Counted from the first letter of the stretch, positions 42,865-51,914 are shown. The stretch is DNA of 64,000 bases from Nonomuraea glycinis (GCF_014646515.1 NZ_BMNK01000005.1:431710-495709), one strand, 5' to 3'. Numbers and translations are program-made. Notes: generated by a model from the sequence alone, not told the origin.

Positions 42865-43237
42865 ACGACGGACCCCGTCTCAGGCGGCGGCATTCGGCGG
42901 CGCGGTGAAGACGCCAAGGGCATCAATCGTCACCAGGGTGAGAATGGTGGAGTGCATGCTGCTCCCTGCAGTTGGAAACCGGCGAGCCGGCGCTCAGACG
43001 CTTTCGGCATACAGGGCCTCCCGGAAGGTGTTCGGGCCCCGTGCGCTCGATTGCGTCGTCGCGATTAGGCATGGAGCGTAGGAGGCGGACACGACCAGCG
43101 GCTATCCACATTGCGTCGCACGATATTCGTGCTTCGGACAGCACGCTCTCTGAGCCTGAACGCTCGCGTGCGGGCCGGGGCGGCGAAGGCGTCGCTCAGC
43201 CAGGAGATCAGGGCGCCGTCGCTCTCGGGCTTTACCG
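42865..43237. other. Region without a recognisable gene
   Basis: These 373 bases lie between the AfsR-like start and the unknown protein at 43238. Open frames exist but give arginine-rich translations without family character or ribosome sites. It may hold the AfsR-like promoter (minus) and lost 5' sequence of the following gene. Confidence 0.4.
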
Positions 43238-44269
43238 GTGGATCAAGGCGGCGCCGGCCCGGGCGGAGCGGGCCGCGGCCGATCCATACACCACATCCGT
43301 GGCGCGATCACGTACAAGTCCGAATGCGCCACGAAGAAGAACTACGACCGGACGTTCCAGGACGTCACGGCGTCTGCTCTGGTCGACAAGCGCAACAAGC
43401 TGGCGGTCACGACGTCGACGGCGCTGGCCGGCGCGATCGCGTCGGTCAAGGTGAACAACAAGGAGTTCATCTCCAGCGGCGGCCACGGTGCCGCTTTCCA
43501 GTACGCCTTCCACGCCTGGCAGCGGGGTAAGGCGTCGACAGAGTGCTACAACCCCACGCAGGCCGGTACTCGCATGGACGACGCGGGTCAGCCGCCGCCC
43601 TACCACGGTCCCAGCACCAGCGCGCTCTACACCATGGCCAGGTCCGGCAGCACCATCCGCACGGCGGGGAGGCCCGCGATGTTCGTTACCCTCGCGGACA
43701 CGAAACCGGGCTGGGGCGACTGCCGCAGCGCCGACCACCAGGCCAAGCGCGTCCCGTTCACCATGGGCCTGTCGCCGTACTGGCTGCAGACCTCGATCGA
43801 GCTCGCCCCCGACCACGACGCGCCCAAGCTGGAGAACGTCTTCCGCGCCGCCGCCACGATCACCTCGGACGACGAACGACACGATCACTTCGACGGTGTC
43901 CTCGTCGCCTACCTGCAGCCGGACTTCACCAAGGTCTTCTCCTACAGCCCCGCCACCGGTCGCCTGTCGCCCAAGCCCGTGGACTCCCACACGAGCAAGG
44001 ACCCCATGGTCCGTTGTACCGACGACGGCGACTACTGCCTCGGCATGTACGTCAAGCCCGACGTTCTCGGCGACAAGGCCTACTACTACACGATGACCCG
44101 CCCGCCCATGGACTACAACGGCCACTTCGGTGAGAACACCATCCAGGTCACCAGCCCCAGCGGAGCCATGGACAAGGGAGACAAGGTCACCTACGAAACC
44201 TACGTGGTCGTCGGCGACAAGAGCCGCGTCGCCGACACCATGACCCAGCTCCACCGCGCCTTCAGGTAG
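43238..44269 (+). CDS. Protein of unknown family, probably secreted form with lost signal peptide
   Basis: A 343-residue open frame with strong coding bias from about residue 18 on. I do not recognise the family. The sequence has features of an exported beta-rich protein: many Asp/Tyr/Thr, pairs of cysteines spaced for disulfides (SECATK, STECYNP, GDCRSA, VRCTDDGDYCLG) and no membrane segment. There is a GGHGAAFQYAFHAWQRG block, then YNPTQAGTRMDDAGQPPPYH. Yet the start, GTG at 43238, leads into GGAGPGGAGRGR and has no signal peptide or clear ribosome site; no upstream frame supplies one. So the 5' end may be damaged by rearrangement or frameshift. Function unknown. Confidence 0.55.
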   Translation: MDQGGAGPGGAGRGRSIHHIRGAITYKSECATKKNYDRTFQDVTASALVDKRNKLAVTTSTALAGAIASVKVNNKEFISSGGHGAAFQYAFHAWQRGKASTECYNPTQAGTRMDDAGQPPPYHGPSTSALYTMARSGSTIRTAGRPAMFVTLADTKPGWGDCRSADHQAKRVPFTMGLSPYWLQTSIELAPDHDAPKLENVFRAAATITSDDERHDHFDGVLVAYLQPDFTKVFSYSPATGRLSPKPVDSHTSKDPMVRCTDDGDYCLGMYVKPDVLGDKAYYYTMTRPPMDYNGHFGENTIQVTSPSGAMDKGDKVTYETYVVVGDKSRVADTMTQLHRAFR

Positions 44270-44345
44270 CCGGCCCTCGGCCAGGGCTCATACCGACCCC
44301 GATGACGCCACAGCCTTCGCGCTCCGCGCCCGGTAACAGTCTCGT

Positions 44346-44376
44346 GGACAGCACGGGCACGCCCATCGTGCTGTCC
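44346..44376 (+). terminator. Hairpin downstream of the unknown protein gene
   Basis: A perfect 10-bp stem GGACAGCACG / CGTGCTGTCC with an 11-base loop lies 76 bases after the stop codon. Likely a terminator. Confidence 0.55.
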
Positions 44377-44566
44377 AGGCTTCCTTCGCCGTTCAGCGCA
44401 GCCGCCACAGTGCGCCATGCGAGCCGGTCAGCTCCCCTTGAGCGCCGGTTGCCCGGCGATCCGGCGCGAGGGAGGTACGGTCACCCGGCACATCTTGCCG
44501 GAACCGGAGCCGGCGAAGAGCCGATCCGACAACGGGGCGATGTCGGCAAGCCAGGACATCCGCCGG

Positions 44567-45316
44567 TCATGCTCGGGGGCCCGGCACCTCGTCCGTGTCC
44601 GCCCGCGCCCGCGCGAGCGCTGTGGCTCCCACCAGGACCTCCAGCTGCGCCGGATTGTAGATCGCGTGCATGGTCTCGACCATGGTGACAGCGGTCGATA
44701 TCGGCGTCCGCCTCAGATGCGTTTCCGGTGCGGCTATCCAGGGGTAGTTCGCGAGAGCTTTCGTGATCGTCTCCGCGAACTCCTCGACGAGGCGAGCGCG
44801 CGTCGCCTCGTCGGCGTCCGCGGGCAGCGACTCGAACTCCACCGTCGCGGCGTCTGCGTCGACGTCGAGCATCTCGCTGACGTCATTCATCACCTCGGGC
44901 TGGTACAGCTGCGAGTAGATGAGCGTCAGGGATCGCTCGGAAGGAGACAACCGCGGCGCGACTCTCGCGAACCCCGTCGCCACCTCCGTGATCGAGCCAT
45001 GCTGGAGCATGTCGGCGATCTCAGCGCGCGCCCGCTGGCTGCGTTCGATCGTCTCGATGAGGTTCGCGTCGATGGCCGCCAGCACCTCTGGCGAGGTCCC
45101 GACGCCGGAGTCCAGACGCTCGATCTCCGCGATCGGGACGCCGATGTCGCGGAGCCGGCGGATCTGCAGCAGACGGATGAGGTGGGGGACGCCGTACTGC
45201 TTGTAGCCGTTCATCCGTCGGTCGGGCACCTCGAGCAGGCCGCGCTCGTGGTAGTGCCGGACGGTGTTGACGGTCGTGCCCGCCAGGTCAGCGAGCTCGC
45301 GGGTGCTCCACGCCAT
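44567..45316 (-). CDS. MerR family transcriptional regulator
   Basis: A 249-residue regulator. The N-terminal winged helix is complete: STRELADLAGTTVNTVRHYH, ERGLLEVPDRRMNGYKQYG, then VPHLIRLLQIRRLRDIGVPI. A coiled-coil helix follows and a ~130-residue effector domain that resembles the helical domains of MerR regulators responding to organic ligands. The ATG at 45316 has a strong GGAGGT site. It is the last gene of a three-gene minus-strand block with the GPP34 protein (80 bases upstream) and the peptidase-like hydrolase. Confidence 0.85.
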   Translation of the reverse strand: MAWSTRELADLAGTTVNTVRHYHERGLLEVPDRRMNGYKQYGVPHLIRLLQIRRLRDIGVPIAEIERLDSGVGTSPEVLAAIDANLIETIERSQRARAEIADMLQHGSITEVATGFARVAPRLSPSERSLTLIYSQLYQPEVMNDVSEMLDVDADAATVEFESLPADADEATRARLVEEFAETITKALANYPWIAAPETHLRRTPISTAVTMVETMHAIYNPAQLEVLVGATALARARADTDEVPGPRA

Positions 45317-45396
45317 GGTCCTACCTCCGCTCGCATCCTAGGCCAGGAATTTCGTCCCGGACGATGCGGGAACATCCTGCGAGATCTCTGGTGGGA

Positions 45397-46131
45397 CTAG
45401 CCGCGGCCGGCGGCATTCGCGGCGGTCGATGCGCTCAGGGCGCCGCTGAGGACGGCGATCGTCGCCCGGGTGACGGCCGCTCCCACGGCCGCCGCGCCCC
45501 AGTCGCCGCTCTCGAGCTCCTTCGCGCGGTGGATGACCGACGATGTCCATGGGATCTCGGGATCGAACTGGTGCAGGTTGGCACTCGCGGAGAGCAGCGC
45601 CGTGATCGCAGCGGTCCTGGCGTCGGGCTCGTTCCCGTCGACGAGCGTCGCGCGCACGCGGGTGAGGAGCTCCGCGCGCCGCGTGCTGCCGAGCTCGAGG
45701 GACTCCGATGGGATGAAGCCGAGCACTTTCTTGCGCGTGCGTCGCAGATGTCCGTCGTCGATGAGCTTGTTGAGCACCTTGCCGCGCAGTTCCGGACCGA
45801 TCGCCGCGATCACCGTCCGCATACCGCGCGGCTTCGTGGCGAGGTAGTCCCACGCAGGGCGCAGGATGTCTTCGTGCGGGGCGTCGCCCCGTGCGGCGAC
45901 GCGGCGGACGAGCCGGCCTGCCTCCTGCACCTCGGTGAGGTCGCGGAGTGCCAGATCGGCGACGACGGCACCGCCCAGCACGTAAAAGAGGAAGTTCTCG
46001 CCCGCGATCGCGCCGGAGGACGGCTGGAAGAGCAGCAGCAGCACGTCCTCGACGAGCAGCGGCTCGTCGATGGACCGCTCGAGCGGCGCACCGTCCGCGC
46101 GATCGACCGGTACCTGGTTCTCGTCACTCAT
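45397..46131 (-). CDS. GPP34 (GOLPH3/Vps74-like) phosphoinositide-binding type protein
   Basis: A 244-residue cytoplasmic protein of the GPP34 family, named for eukaryotic Golgi phosphoprotein 3, which binds phosphatidylinositol 4-phosphate. Visible features: LLVEDVLLLLFQPSSGAIAG near the N-terminus, GGAVVADLALRDL, a KVLNKLIDDGHLRRTRKKVL basic helix-hairpin, and a final alanine-rich helix. Actinobacteria carry many such proteins; their role is not settled but may involve membrane association. The ATG at 46131 follows GAGAGGGG. It sits between the MerR regulator and the peptidase-like gene on one strand. Confidence 0.83.
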   Translation of the reverse strand: MSDENQVPVDRADGAPLERSIDEPLLVEDVLLLLFQPSSGAIAGENFLFYVLGGAVVADLALRDLTEVQEAGRLVRRVAARGDAPHEDILRPAWDYLATKPRGMRTVIAAIGPELRGKVLNKLIDDGHLRRTRKKVLGFIPSESLELGSTRRAELLTRVRATLVDGNEPDARTAAITALLSASANLHQFDPEIPWTSSVIHRAKELESGDWGAAAVGAAVTRATIAVLSGALSASTAANAAGRG

Positions 46132-46276
46132 CGTGCCCCTCTCCCCACCGGACGAGCCCTGCGCTCCTGGTTCCCCCCATTGAGAACCATGTTCCCGGAA
46201 CAGGGTCGAATGCGGGGCCTCGCGGTGGCGGCCCGAGCCGGGGCGACTCGGGCCGCGCGCGCTCAGCACCGGGTCA

Positions 46277-48067
46277 TCACGGGGTGCCCGAGGAGGGCTG
46301 CGGAGCCGGCGTCTCGCTCAGTGTGCCCGTCTCGGCCAGGATGGTCGGGTCGGTGAACCGAGGGACGTCGGTGGCGTGCCCGGCGTTCTCGTCCAGTGGC
46401 GTCCACGACTCGTACGTGAATCGCTCCAAGGGCAGAGGTTTGCCCGCGGCGACGATCGTCCATGCGGGCCGCTCGCCGCCGAGGAGGAAGTCGATCACCG
46501 GTCGGTCTACTTCTTCCGTGCCGTAGGGGAACACCCCATGGATACTCTCGTTGTCGACCGCGATCAGGCTCGTGTTCGGCAGCCCTGTGCCGGCCGCCCA
46601 GCCCTGCTCGAACGGTGTCATCGAGTCGAGCTCGCTCTGCAGGACGATGGTCTCGGGAAAGCTGTCGTCCAAGGCCGGCATCTTCGAATCCGTCGGCCAG
46701 AACGCGCACGTCGGCGTGACCAGCAGCCCGAGCTGCTTCGACAGCGGCGCGACGGCTGCCGTGCGCTCGTTGAACTCTTCCCAGTGGTCGAGGCCCTGCG
46801 TCCACTGACCGTCTGTGCACGCGGTGAACTCGATCACGTAGTCGTGCGTACCGCGAACCGTCTCGCCCGGTTCGCCGGCCGGAGGTTCGGCCAGCTGCGC
46901 GAGGCGCTCGTGCGCCGCGGCCCGCAGCCCGTCGGGCAGGTCCGTCCGATCGATGATGCGAGCAGCCGACTCTACGGGGATCACCGGGTCCGCCGGCGTC
47001 TCGCCCTCGGCGATGATGTTCGACACGAGGCTCCCGGCCATCGGGTACGCGACAGGGTTCGAGAAGGCGACCGGGCCATTCACCGAGTTCCAGGCATAGA
47101 GCGCCGCCAGCGACTGCTCGGGGGTGCTCGTGGCCGCGAAGTACCGCTTCCAGATGGTTTCCGGGTCGGTGCCGAGCCCGACGGTCGCGTCGTTGCGGGC
47201 GATCCAGTTCATCAGGTGCAGGCGGAACTGGCGATCGCGGCCCTCGTGGGCGGCGTTGTAGAGCGTCTGGATCGATTCCTGCGTCGAGTCCGTCGCCGAG
47301 TCGAGCACCATGCGCTCGATGTTGTCGGAGAAGAGGCCGCCGAACCATGTCCCTAGCCAGGTGCCGTAGGAGTAGCCCACGTAGGTCACCGACTCAAGCC
47401 TGAGAAGGTGGCGGATGAAGTCCATGTCGTAGGCGGCCTGCTCGGTCGTCATGGTCGCCACGTCGGCATCCTGCGAGCAGGCTTCGCCGATCGCCTGCGC
47501 CTGCGCCGATCGCCCGTCGGCCGGGTCGTACTCGTACGCGCATTCCGCGTGGCTCGACTGACCGAGGCCACGCTGGTCGAAGCTGACGTAGTTCGTGGTC
47601 GGACGGAGTTCTGGCGTGTACATCTGGACAGTGGTGCTGTAGGACAGCCCGGATGCGTACGGTCCGCCGGGGTGCGTGATGATCGTCGTGCGGTAGTCAG
47701 GGTCGGCGGGATCGATGTTTCGCGCCTGAGAGATCCGGACATCCCAGGTGACCTCCGGGTCGGGGTCGTGCCAGTCCCGCGGGACCTGGATGGTGGCGCA
47801 CTCGACGTTGGACAGGTCCGCACCCGGCAAGGGCGGGCCGTCATCGTGGAACACGCAGGCCTCCCAGGCCGGCTCCTGGTCCGCAAGCGGGCCGGCGAGT
47901 ACGGCGACATCCGGTGTCTGCCTCACTTCACCGTCGCCGCCGCTCCGGAACGCGACCGTTCCCGCCACCAGAATGGCGGCTACTCCGGCAGCCGCGACCC
48001 CCGCTATCAGCGGCTTGAGTCTCCGGCGTCGCCTGGTCTCCGCCTGGGCGGAGCTGTCATGGGGCAT
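46277..48067 (-). CDS. Exported alpha/beta-hydrolase, tripeptidyl aminopeptidase-like (TAP-like C-terminus)
   Basis: A 596-residue protein with an N-terminal basic region and one hydrophobic anchor or signal (residues 22-45, LKPLIAGVAAAGVAAILVAG). The catalytic fold shows the oxyanion strand (ITHPGGP), SFDQRGLGQSSH, and the nucleophile elbow VGYSYGTW with Ser233. The C-terminal third is TAP-like (TSLIAVDNESIHGVFPYGTE, containing the His expected for the triad). This matches SlpD/SlpE-type mycelium-associated peptidases of actinomycetes. Start at 48067 is preferred over an ATG eight codons upstream because of a GAGGAG site. It heads a minus-strand block with GPP34 and MerR genes. Substrate: peptides, or ester/amide compounds. 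Confidence 0.84.
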   Translation of the reverse strand: MPHDSSAQAETRRRRRLKPLIAGVAAAGVAAILVAGTVAFRSGGDGEVRQTPDVAVLAGPLADQEPAWEACVFHDDGPPLPGADLSNVECATIQVPRDWHDPDPEVTWDVRISQARNIDPADPDYRTTIITHPGGPYASGLSYSTTVQMYTPELRPTTNYVSFDQRGLGQSSHAECAYEYDPADGRSAQAQAIGEACSQDADVATMTTEQAAYDMDFIRHLLRLESVTYVGYSYGTWLGTWFGGLFSDNIERMVLDSATDSTQESIQTLYNAAHEGRDRQFRLHLMNWIARNDATVGLGTDPETIWKRYFAATSTPEQSLAALYAWNSVNGPVAFSNPVAYPMAGSLVSNIIAEGETPADPVIPVESAARIIDRTDLPDGLRAAAHERLAQLAEPPAGEPGETVRGTHDYVIEFTACTDGQWTQGLDHWEEFNERTAAVAPLSKQLGLLVTPTCAFWPTDSKMPALDDSFPETIVLQSELDSMTPFEQGWAAGTGLPNTSLIAVDNESIHGVFPYGTEEVDRPVIDFLLGGERPAWTIVAAGKPLPLERFTYESWTPLDENAGHATDVPRFTDPTILAETGTLSETPAPQPSSGTP

Positions 48068-48253
48068 GAGTGGTCTCCTCATCGGTCGCAAACTACGGAT
48101 CGCCGCATGCGTCGAGCGGTGGCCGAGCGCCGCTCGACCGCCGTGCCACCGAGTCCAACGTGTGTTCCGAGGACAGGGTCAAGCGCCGGCGTCCGCCTCT
48201 CGGGCGGCGTGCGGCGCCGATGACCCTCGCGCGACGCGGGTCTGGGTCGACTC

Positions 48254-48991
48254 CTAGTCCGCGAGCCGTTCGAAGACGAGCTGGGTGCGGTGGACGGCGC
48301 GCACGCCGTACACCTGGGAGATCAGTTCGGGGGTGAGGACGTGGTCGGGCGGGCCACCGGCGACGATGCGGCCGGCGTCCATGACGTAGAGGCGGTCGCA
48401 GAAGGCGGCGGCCTGGTTGAGGTCGTGCAGGACGGCCAGGGTGGCGATGCCGAGCTCGCGCACCAGGTGCAGCAGTTCGAGCTGGTGGCGGACGTCCAGG
48501 TGGGAGGTGGGCTCGTCGAGCAGGAGCAGGCGGGTCTGCTGGGCGAGGGCGCGGGCGAGCAGGACGCGTTGTTTCTCGCCGCCGGACAGGGTGGCGAAGA
48601 TCCTTTCGGTGCGGTCGGCCAGGCCGACCCGCTCCAGCGCGCCGACGCACAGCTTCTCGTCGGCGGAGGTGTCCGTCTTGTACGGAGTACGGCCCATCCG
48701 TACGATCTCGGACACGGTGAAGTCCAGGTCGGCGGGGGTTTCCTGGGCGACGACGGCGGTGCGCCGGGCGGCCTCGCGGGCGGGCATCCGGTGCACGTCG
48801 TCGCCGTCCACCGCGATGAGCCCGGCGGACGGGCGCAGCGCCCGGTAGATGCTGCGCAGCAGCGTGGACTTGCCGCAGCCGTTCGGCCCGACTAGGCCGA
48901 CGACCTCGCCGTCGTCCACCAGCAGGCCGGCCTCGTGCACGATCCGGTGGCCGTCCAGCTTGACGGACACGCCTCGCAGGTCGAGCGTCAC
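48254..48991 (-). CDS. Metal-chelate ABC importer, ATP-binding protein (FepC-like)
   Basis: A 245-residue ATPase of the siderophore/B12/metal-chelate class. Motifs: Walker A GLVGPNGCGKSTLL (~33-46), signature LSGGEKQRVLLARAL, Walker B LLLLDEPTSHLD and H-loop LAVLHDLNQ. The GTG at 48991 overlaps the permease stop (GTGA), so it is the last gene of a three-gene operon running 51116 to 48254. Alone it could belong to iron, cobalamin or nickel uptake; the Nur-like box ahead of the operon favours nickel or a related metal. Confidence 0.87.
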   Translation of the reverse strand: MTLDLRGVSVKLDGHRIVHEAGLLVDDGEVVGLVGPNGCGKSTLLRSIYRALRPSAGLIAVDGDDVHRMPAREAARRTAVVAQETPADLDFTVSEIVRMGRTPYKTDTSADEKLCVGALERVGLADRTERIFATLSGGEKQRVLLARALAQQTRLLLLDEPTSHLDVRHQLELLHLVRELGIATLAVLHDLNQAAAFCDRLYVMDAGRIVAGGPPDHVLTPELISQVYGVRAVHRTQLVFERLAD

Positions 48992-50076
48992 TGGACGCTC
49001 ACCGCCCGGTCCACCGAACGGCGGCGCAGCAGCCAGAGGAAGAACGGCACGCCGAACAGGGCGGTGACGATGCTGAGCGCCAGCTCCTGCGGGGCGTTGA
49101 CGGTGCGCGCGGCGATGTCCACCAGTTGCAGGAAGACGGCGCCGAGCAGGGCGGTGACGGGCAGCACCCGGCGATGGTCGGCGCCGACGAGCAACCGGGC
49201 GGCGTGCGGCACGATCAGGCCGACGAACGCGATCGCGCCGCTGGTGGCCACCAGCACGCCGACCAGCAGCGAGGTCAGCACGAACAAGGTCAGGCGGAAG
49301 CGGTTGACGTTCACGCCGAGCGAGACGGCCGTCTCCTCCCCGGCGGCGATCGCGTTCAGCGGCCGGTGCTGCAGCAGCAGGTACGTCACCCCGGCGGCGA
49401 GGACGACGGCCGGCAGCGGCAGCAGGTGCCAGCGGGCCCCGCCGAGGCTGCCCATGAGCCAGAACAGCACCTGCTGGGCGGCCCGCCCGCTCTGCGCCGC
49501 CTGGAGGACGAAGCTGTAGGCGGCCTGGAACAGGTACGCCAGCGCCACCCCGGCCAGCACGAGCCGCGAGGGGGTGAGCCGCCCGGACCGCTGCGCCAGC
49601 GCGTACACCAGGGCGAGCGCGAGCAGCGACCCGGCGAAGGCGGCGGCCGACATCGACAGCCCGCCGAGCGCCGAGACGCCCAGGATGAACACCGTCACCG
49701 CCCCGAACGAGGCTCCGGAGGAGATGCCGAGCAGGAACGGGTCGGCCAGCGGATTGCGTACCAGCGCCTGGAGCACCGCCCCGACCACCGCCAGCCCGGC
49801 CCCGACGAGCAACGCGAGCAGCGCGCGTGGCAGCCGGAACTCCCACACGATCTGCTCCTGCACCGGCGTCCAGGTGCGCGGCACCAGGCCGGGCACGATG
49901 CCGTCGGCGACGATGCCCCATGCCTGGGGCAGGGCGACGGGCACCGCGCCGATGCTCACCGCCAGCCAGGTCGAGGCGACCATGGCCACGACCAGCACCA
50001 CGACGAGCATCCCGAACCGGCCGCGCCGGTTCACCGTCGACGTGGTCGTCACGTCCTGCTGAATTTCACTGGTCAT
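48988..50076 (-). CDS. Metal-chelate ABC importer, permease (FecCD family)
   Basis: A 362-residue integral membrane protein with about ten hydrophobic segments, of the FecCD/BtuC family. Typical segments are IVWEFRLPRALLALLVGAGL, LAVVGAVLQALVRNPLADPF, LLGISSGASFGAV and the coupling loop FVGLIVPHAARLLVGADHRR. It would work as a homodimer with the ATPase. ATG at 50076 overlaps the binding-protein stop by four bases and its own stop overlaps the ATPase start. Confidence 0.9.
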   Translation of the reverse strand: MTSEIQQDVTTTSTVNRRGRFGMLVVVLVVAMVASTWLAVSIGAVPVALPQAWGIVADGIVPGLVPRTWTPVQEQIVWEFRLPRALLALLVGAGLAVVGAVLQALVRNPLADPFLLGISSGASFGAVTVFILGVSALGGLSMSAAAFAGSLLALALVYALAQRSGRLTPSRLVLAGVALAYLFQAAYSFVLQAAQSGRAAQQVLFWLMGSLGGARWHLLPLPAVVLAAGVTYLLLQHRPLNAIAAGEETAVSLGVNVNRFRLTLFVLTSLLVGVLVATSGAIAFVGLIVPHAARLLVGADHRRVLPVTALLGAVFLQLVDIAARTVNAPQELALSIVTALFGVPFFLWLLRRRSVDRAVSVQ

Positions 50077-51116
50077 CGCGTGAAGGCGTCCGGGTGCAGG
50101 AATGCGGCGATGTCCGTGATGGCCAGGATGTTGCGGTAGCCGGGGTGCTGGGCCGCCACGGGCAGGGCCAGGTAGCGCTTCTCCTTGGCGGCCGGGCTGT
50201 TCTTCGCGATGGCGAACGCCTCTTCGGCCTTGGCCGGCGAGCTCGGCATGTCCTCACCGCGCAGCGTCGCGTAGTCGCTGACCAGAACCGCCTCGGGCTG
50301 GGCGGCGCTGACCTCCTCGACGCTGACCTCGGTGTAGTCGCCCTTGACGTCGGCCAGCACGTTCACGCCGCCCGCTGCCGTGATCATCTGGTTGGTGACG
50401 CCCGAACCGCCGTAGGCGTTGACCGGGCCCTTGCCGCCGTCCGTGGCCAGGACCTTGACCGGGGTACGGCCCTCGACCCGCTTCTTGGCGTCGGCCAGGC
50501 TGCCCTGCAACGCGCCGACCAGCTTCTCGGCGCGCTCGGAGACGCCGAAGATCTTGCCAAGATTCCGCAGGTCGGTGAAGGTCTTGTCCAGGGTGTACTG
50601 GAGCGTCTCCTCGGGGCTGCACCAGCCGCCCAGGATGTAGACCGGAGAGCCGGCCGCGTCCAGCTCCGCCACGCCGGCGTACCCGCCGGCGGTGTCGAAG
50701 CCGGCCATCGCGTTGTCCAGGACGAAGTCCGCGCCCTGGGCGAGCATGACCTCCTTCTGCGGCAGCATGATCGTCTCGGAGATCTGCGGGATCTTGTCGT
50801 ACTGCTCCTTCTGCCCCGGTAGGAACGCGCTCTCGCCGAAGAAGGTGCGTCCCGCGATCCGATCGCTCAGGCCGAGGGCGAGCAGCGTCTCCAGGGACGG
50901 GTGGTAACCGGTCACGACCTTGGACGGCGGCCTGTCGAAGGTGAGCTCGCGCCCGCAGTTCTCGACGGTGACGGGGAAACCGGTCTGCGGCGCGGACGCC
51001 GTCTGCGTGCCCTCCTGGGTGGCGGGGGCTTGTGAGCAGGCGGTCAGCGTCAGGGCCGACGTCAGGACGAGCAGCTTCTTCGTGATGGTCGAGGAGGTAC
51101 GGGGCGGGCGGCTCAT
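50073..51116 (-). CDS. Metal-chelate ABC importer, substrate-binding lipoprotein (TroA/FepB-type)
   Basis: A 347-residue lipoprotein with lipobox LTAC (Cys27) and a class III binding-protein fold. Landmarks: CGRELTFDRPPSKVVTGYHP (domain 1 start), LSDRIAGRTFFGESAFL, YGGSGVTNQMITAAGGVNVL and the C-terminal AAFLHPDAF. This family binds Fe-siderophores, heme, cobalamin or other chelated metals. The gene heads the importer operon; a palindrome matching a Nur box lies 70-94 bases upstream. Proximity to the cobalamin cluster could suggest BtuF, but there is no cobalamin riboswitch here. I infer uptake of a nickel (or cobalt) chelate, with moderate confidence. Confidence 0.85.
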   Translation of the reverse strand: MSRPPRTSSTITKKLLVLTSALTLTACSQAPATQEGTQTASAPQTGFPVTVENCGRELTFDRPPSKVVTGYHPSLETLLALGLSDRIAGRTFFGESAFLPGQKEQYDKIPQISETIMLPQKEVMLAQGADFVLDNAMAGFDTAGGYAGVAELDAAGSPVYILGGWCSPEETLQYTLDKTFTDLRNLGKIFGVSERAEKLVGALQGSLADAKKRVEGRTPVKVLATDGGKGPVNAYGGSGVTNQMITAAGGVNVLADVKGDYTEVSVEEVSAAQPEAVLVSDYATLRGEDMPSSPAKAEEAFAIAKNSPAAKEKRYLALPVAAQHPGYRNILAITDIAAFLHPDAFTR

Positions 51117-51185
51117 GCGGTGAGTCTCCGAGGGTGAGCGGTCGAATGATCGTGAAGCGGAAACACCACATTCTGCTCATATCTC

Positions 51186-51210
51186 GCAAATGCAAGCAAG
51201 TTGCATTTGC
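51186..51210 (-). promoter_or_regulatory. Nur-like box upstream of the metal importer
   Basis: A perfect inverted repeat GCAAATGCAA (51186-51195), GCAAG, TTGCATTTGC (51201-51210). The core TGCAA-N5-TTGCA fits the Nur-box pattern known from Streptomyces (TGC-N9-GCA with a 5-base centre). It lies 70-94 bases before the binding-protein ATG, in a likely promoter position. Confidence 0.65.
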
Positions 51211-51336
51211 TGGCCGCACATCAGACCGAAACTGGTCAGAATGCGTCCGGATGCAGGGAGCGGGCTATGTCGACCCACGCCGCGAGCCTGCCGATGATGC
51301 GGGGCAGTGGCGCCGGCAGGGCGACCTCTCAGAGCT

Positions 51337-51909
51337 CTACTGGTTGCTGTCCTTACCGGTGAGCGGCTGCTTCAGCATGATCAATCTGACCCTGTCCTCG
51401 GTGGTCAGCAGCGCCGCCACGCGCCAACCCCTGCGGCGGTACAGCCCGAGCGCCGCGCCCGCGCGCGGATGCGTGGTCAGCCACCATGGCACTCCCGGGG
51501 CAGCCGACAGCAACGCGTCGTGCAGACGTGCCCCGAGCCCATGTCCCCGCATCGAGGGCAGGACCGCCAGTTCTCGGAGGGTGAGGTCCTCTCGCGGCAG
51601 TCGGGAGGCCAGCAGGGCGAGTCTGGAGCAGCGCACACCATAGGCGAACCCATGCACCTGATCACCGTGAAACGCCGCGGCGAACGTGAATCCCCGCCGG
51701 CGCGTGTCGGCGGCGAGCCGTTCGGCGACGGCGCCGGCCGACTCCCTCGGCTCGGCCCAGGGCGGAAGGGTGAAGACCTGTCGCGCCACCTCCGTCACGG
51801 TGTCCAGCAGGCCGTTCACTTCGCTCGCCGGGATGAGCCGGATCTCGGAGAGAGCGGCGCCCGCCTGGCCCTGCGGACCAAGCTGTGGCCGGGCGGGCGT
51901 CGCCGGCAT
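51337..51909 (-). CDS. GNAT family N-acetyltransferase
   Basis: A 190-residue protein with GNAT motif A recognisable as LTLRELAVLPSMRGHGLGAR (the R/Q-x-x-G-x-G/A acetyl-CoA pyrophosphate loop), and a later strand VPWWLTTHPRAGAALGLYRR then GWRVAAL, the usual motif B end. The acceptor substrate cannot be predicted. The chosen ATG at 51909 lies 5 bases after the sodF stop, so translation is probably coupled to sodF; an internal start around residue 25 is possible. It is likely co-transcribed with sodF from the Nur-controlled promoter. Confidence 0.75.
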   Translation of the reverse strand: MPATPARPQLGPQGQAGAALSEIRLIPASEVNGLLDTVTEVARQVFTLPPWAEPRESAGAVAERLAADTRRRGFTFAAAFHGDQVHGFAYGVRCSRLALLASRLPREDLTLRELAVLPSMRGHGLGARLHDALLSAAPGVPWWLTTHPRAGAALGLYRRRGWRVAALLTTEDRVRLIMLKQPLTGKDSNQ

Positions 51910-51914
51910 GGTGG

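Noticed and set aside
48254..51116. BtuFCD cobalamin importer
   Set aside because: Family alone would allow it and the cob genes are near, but there is no B12 riboswitch and a Nur-like box is present; kept only as an alternative.
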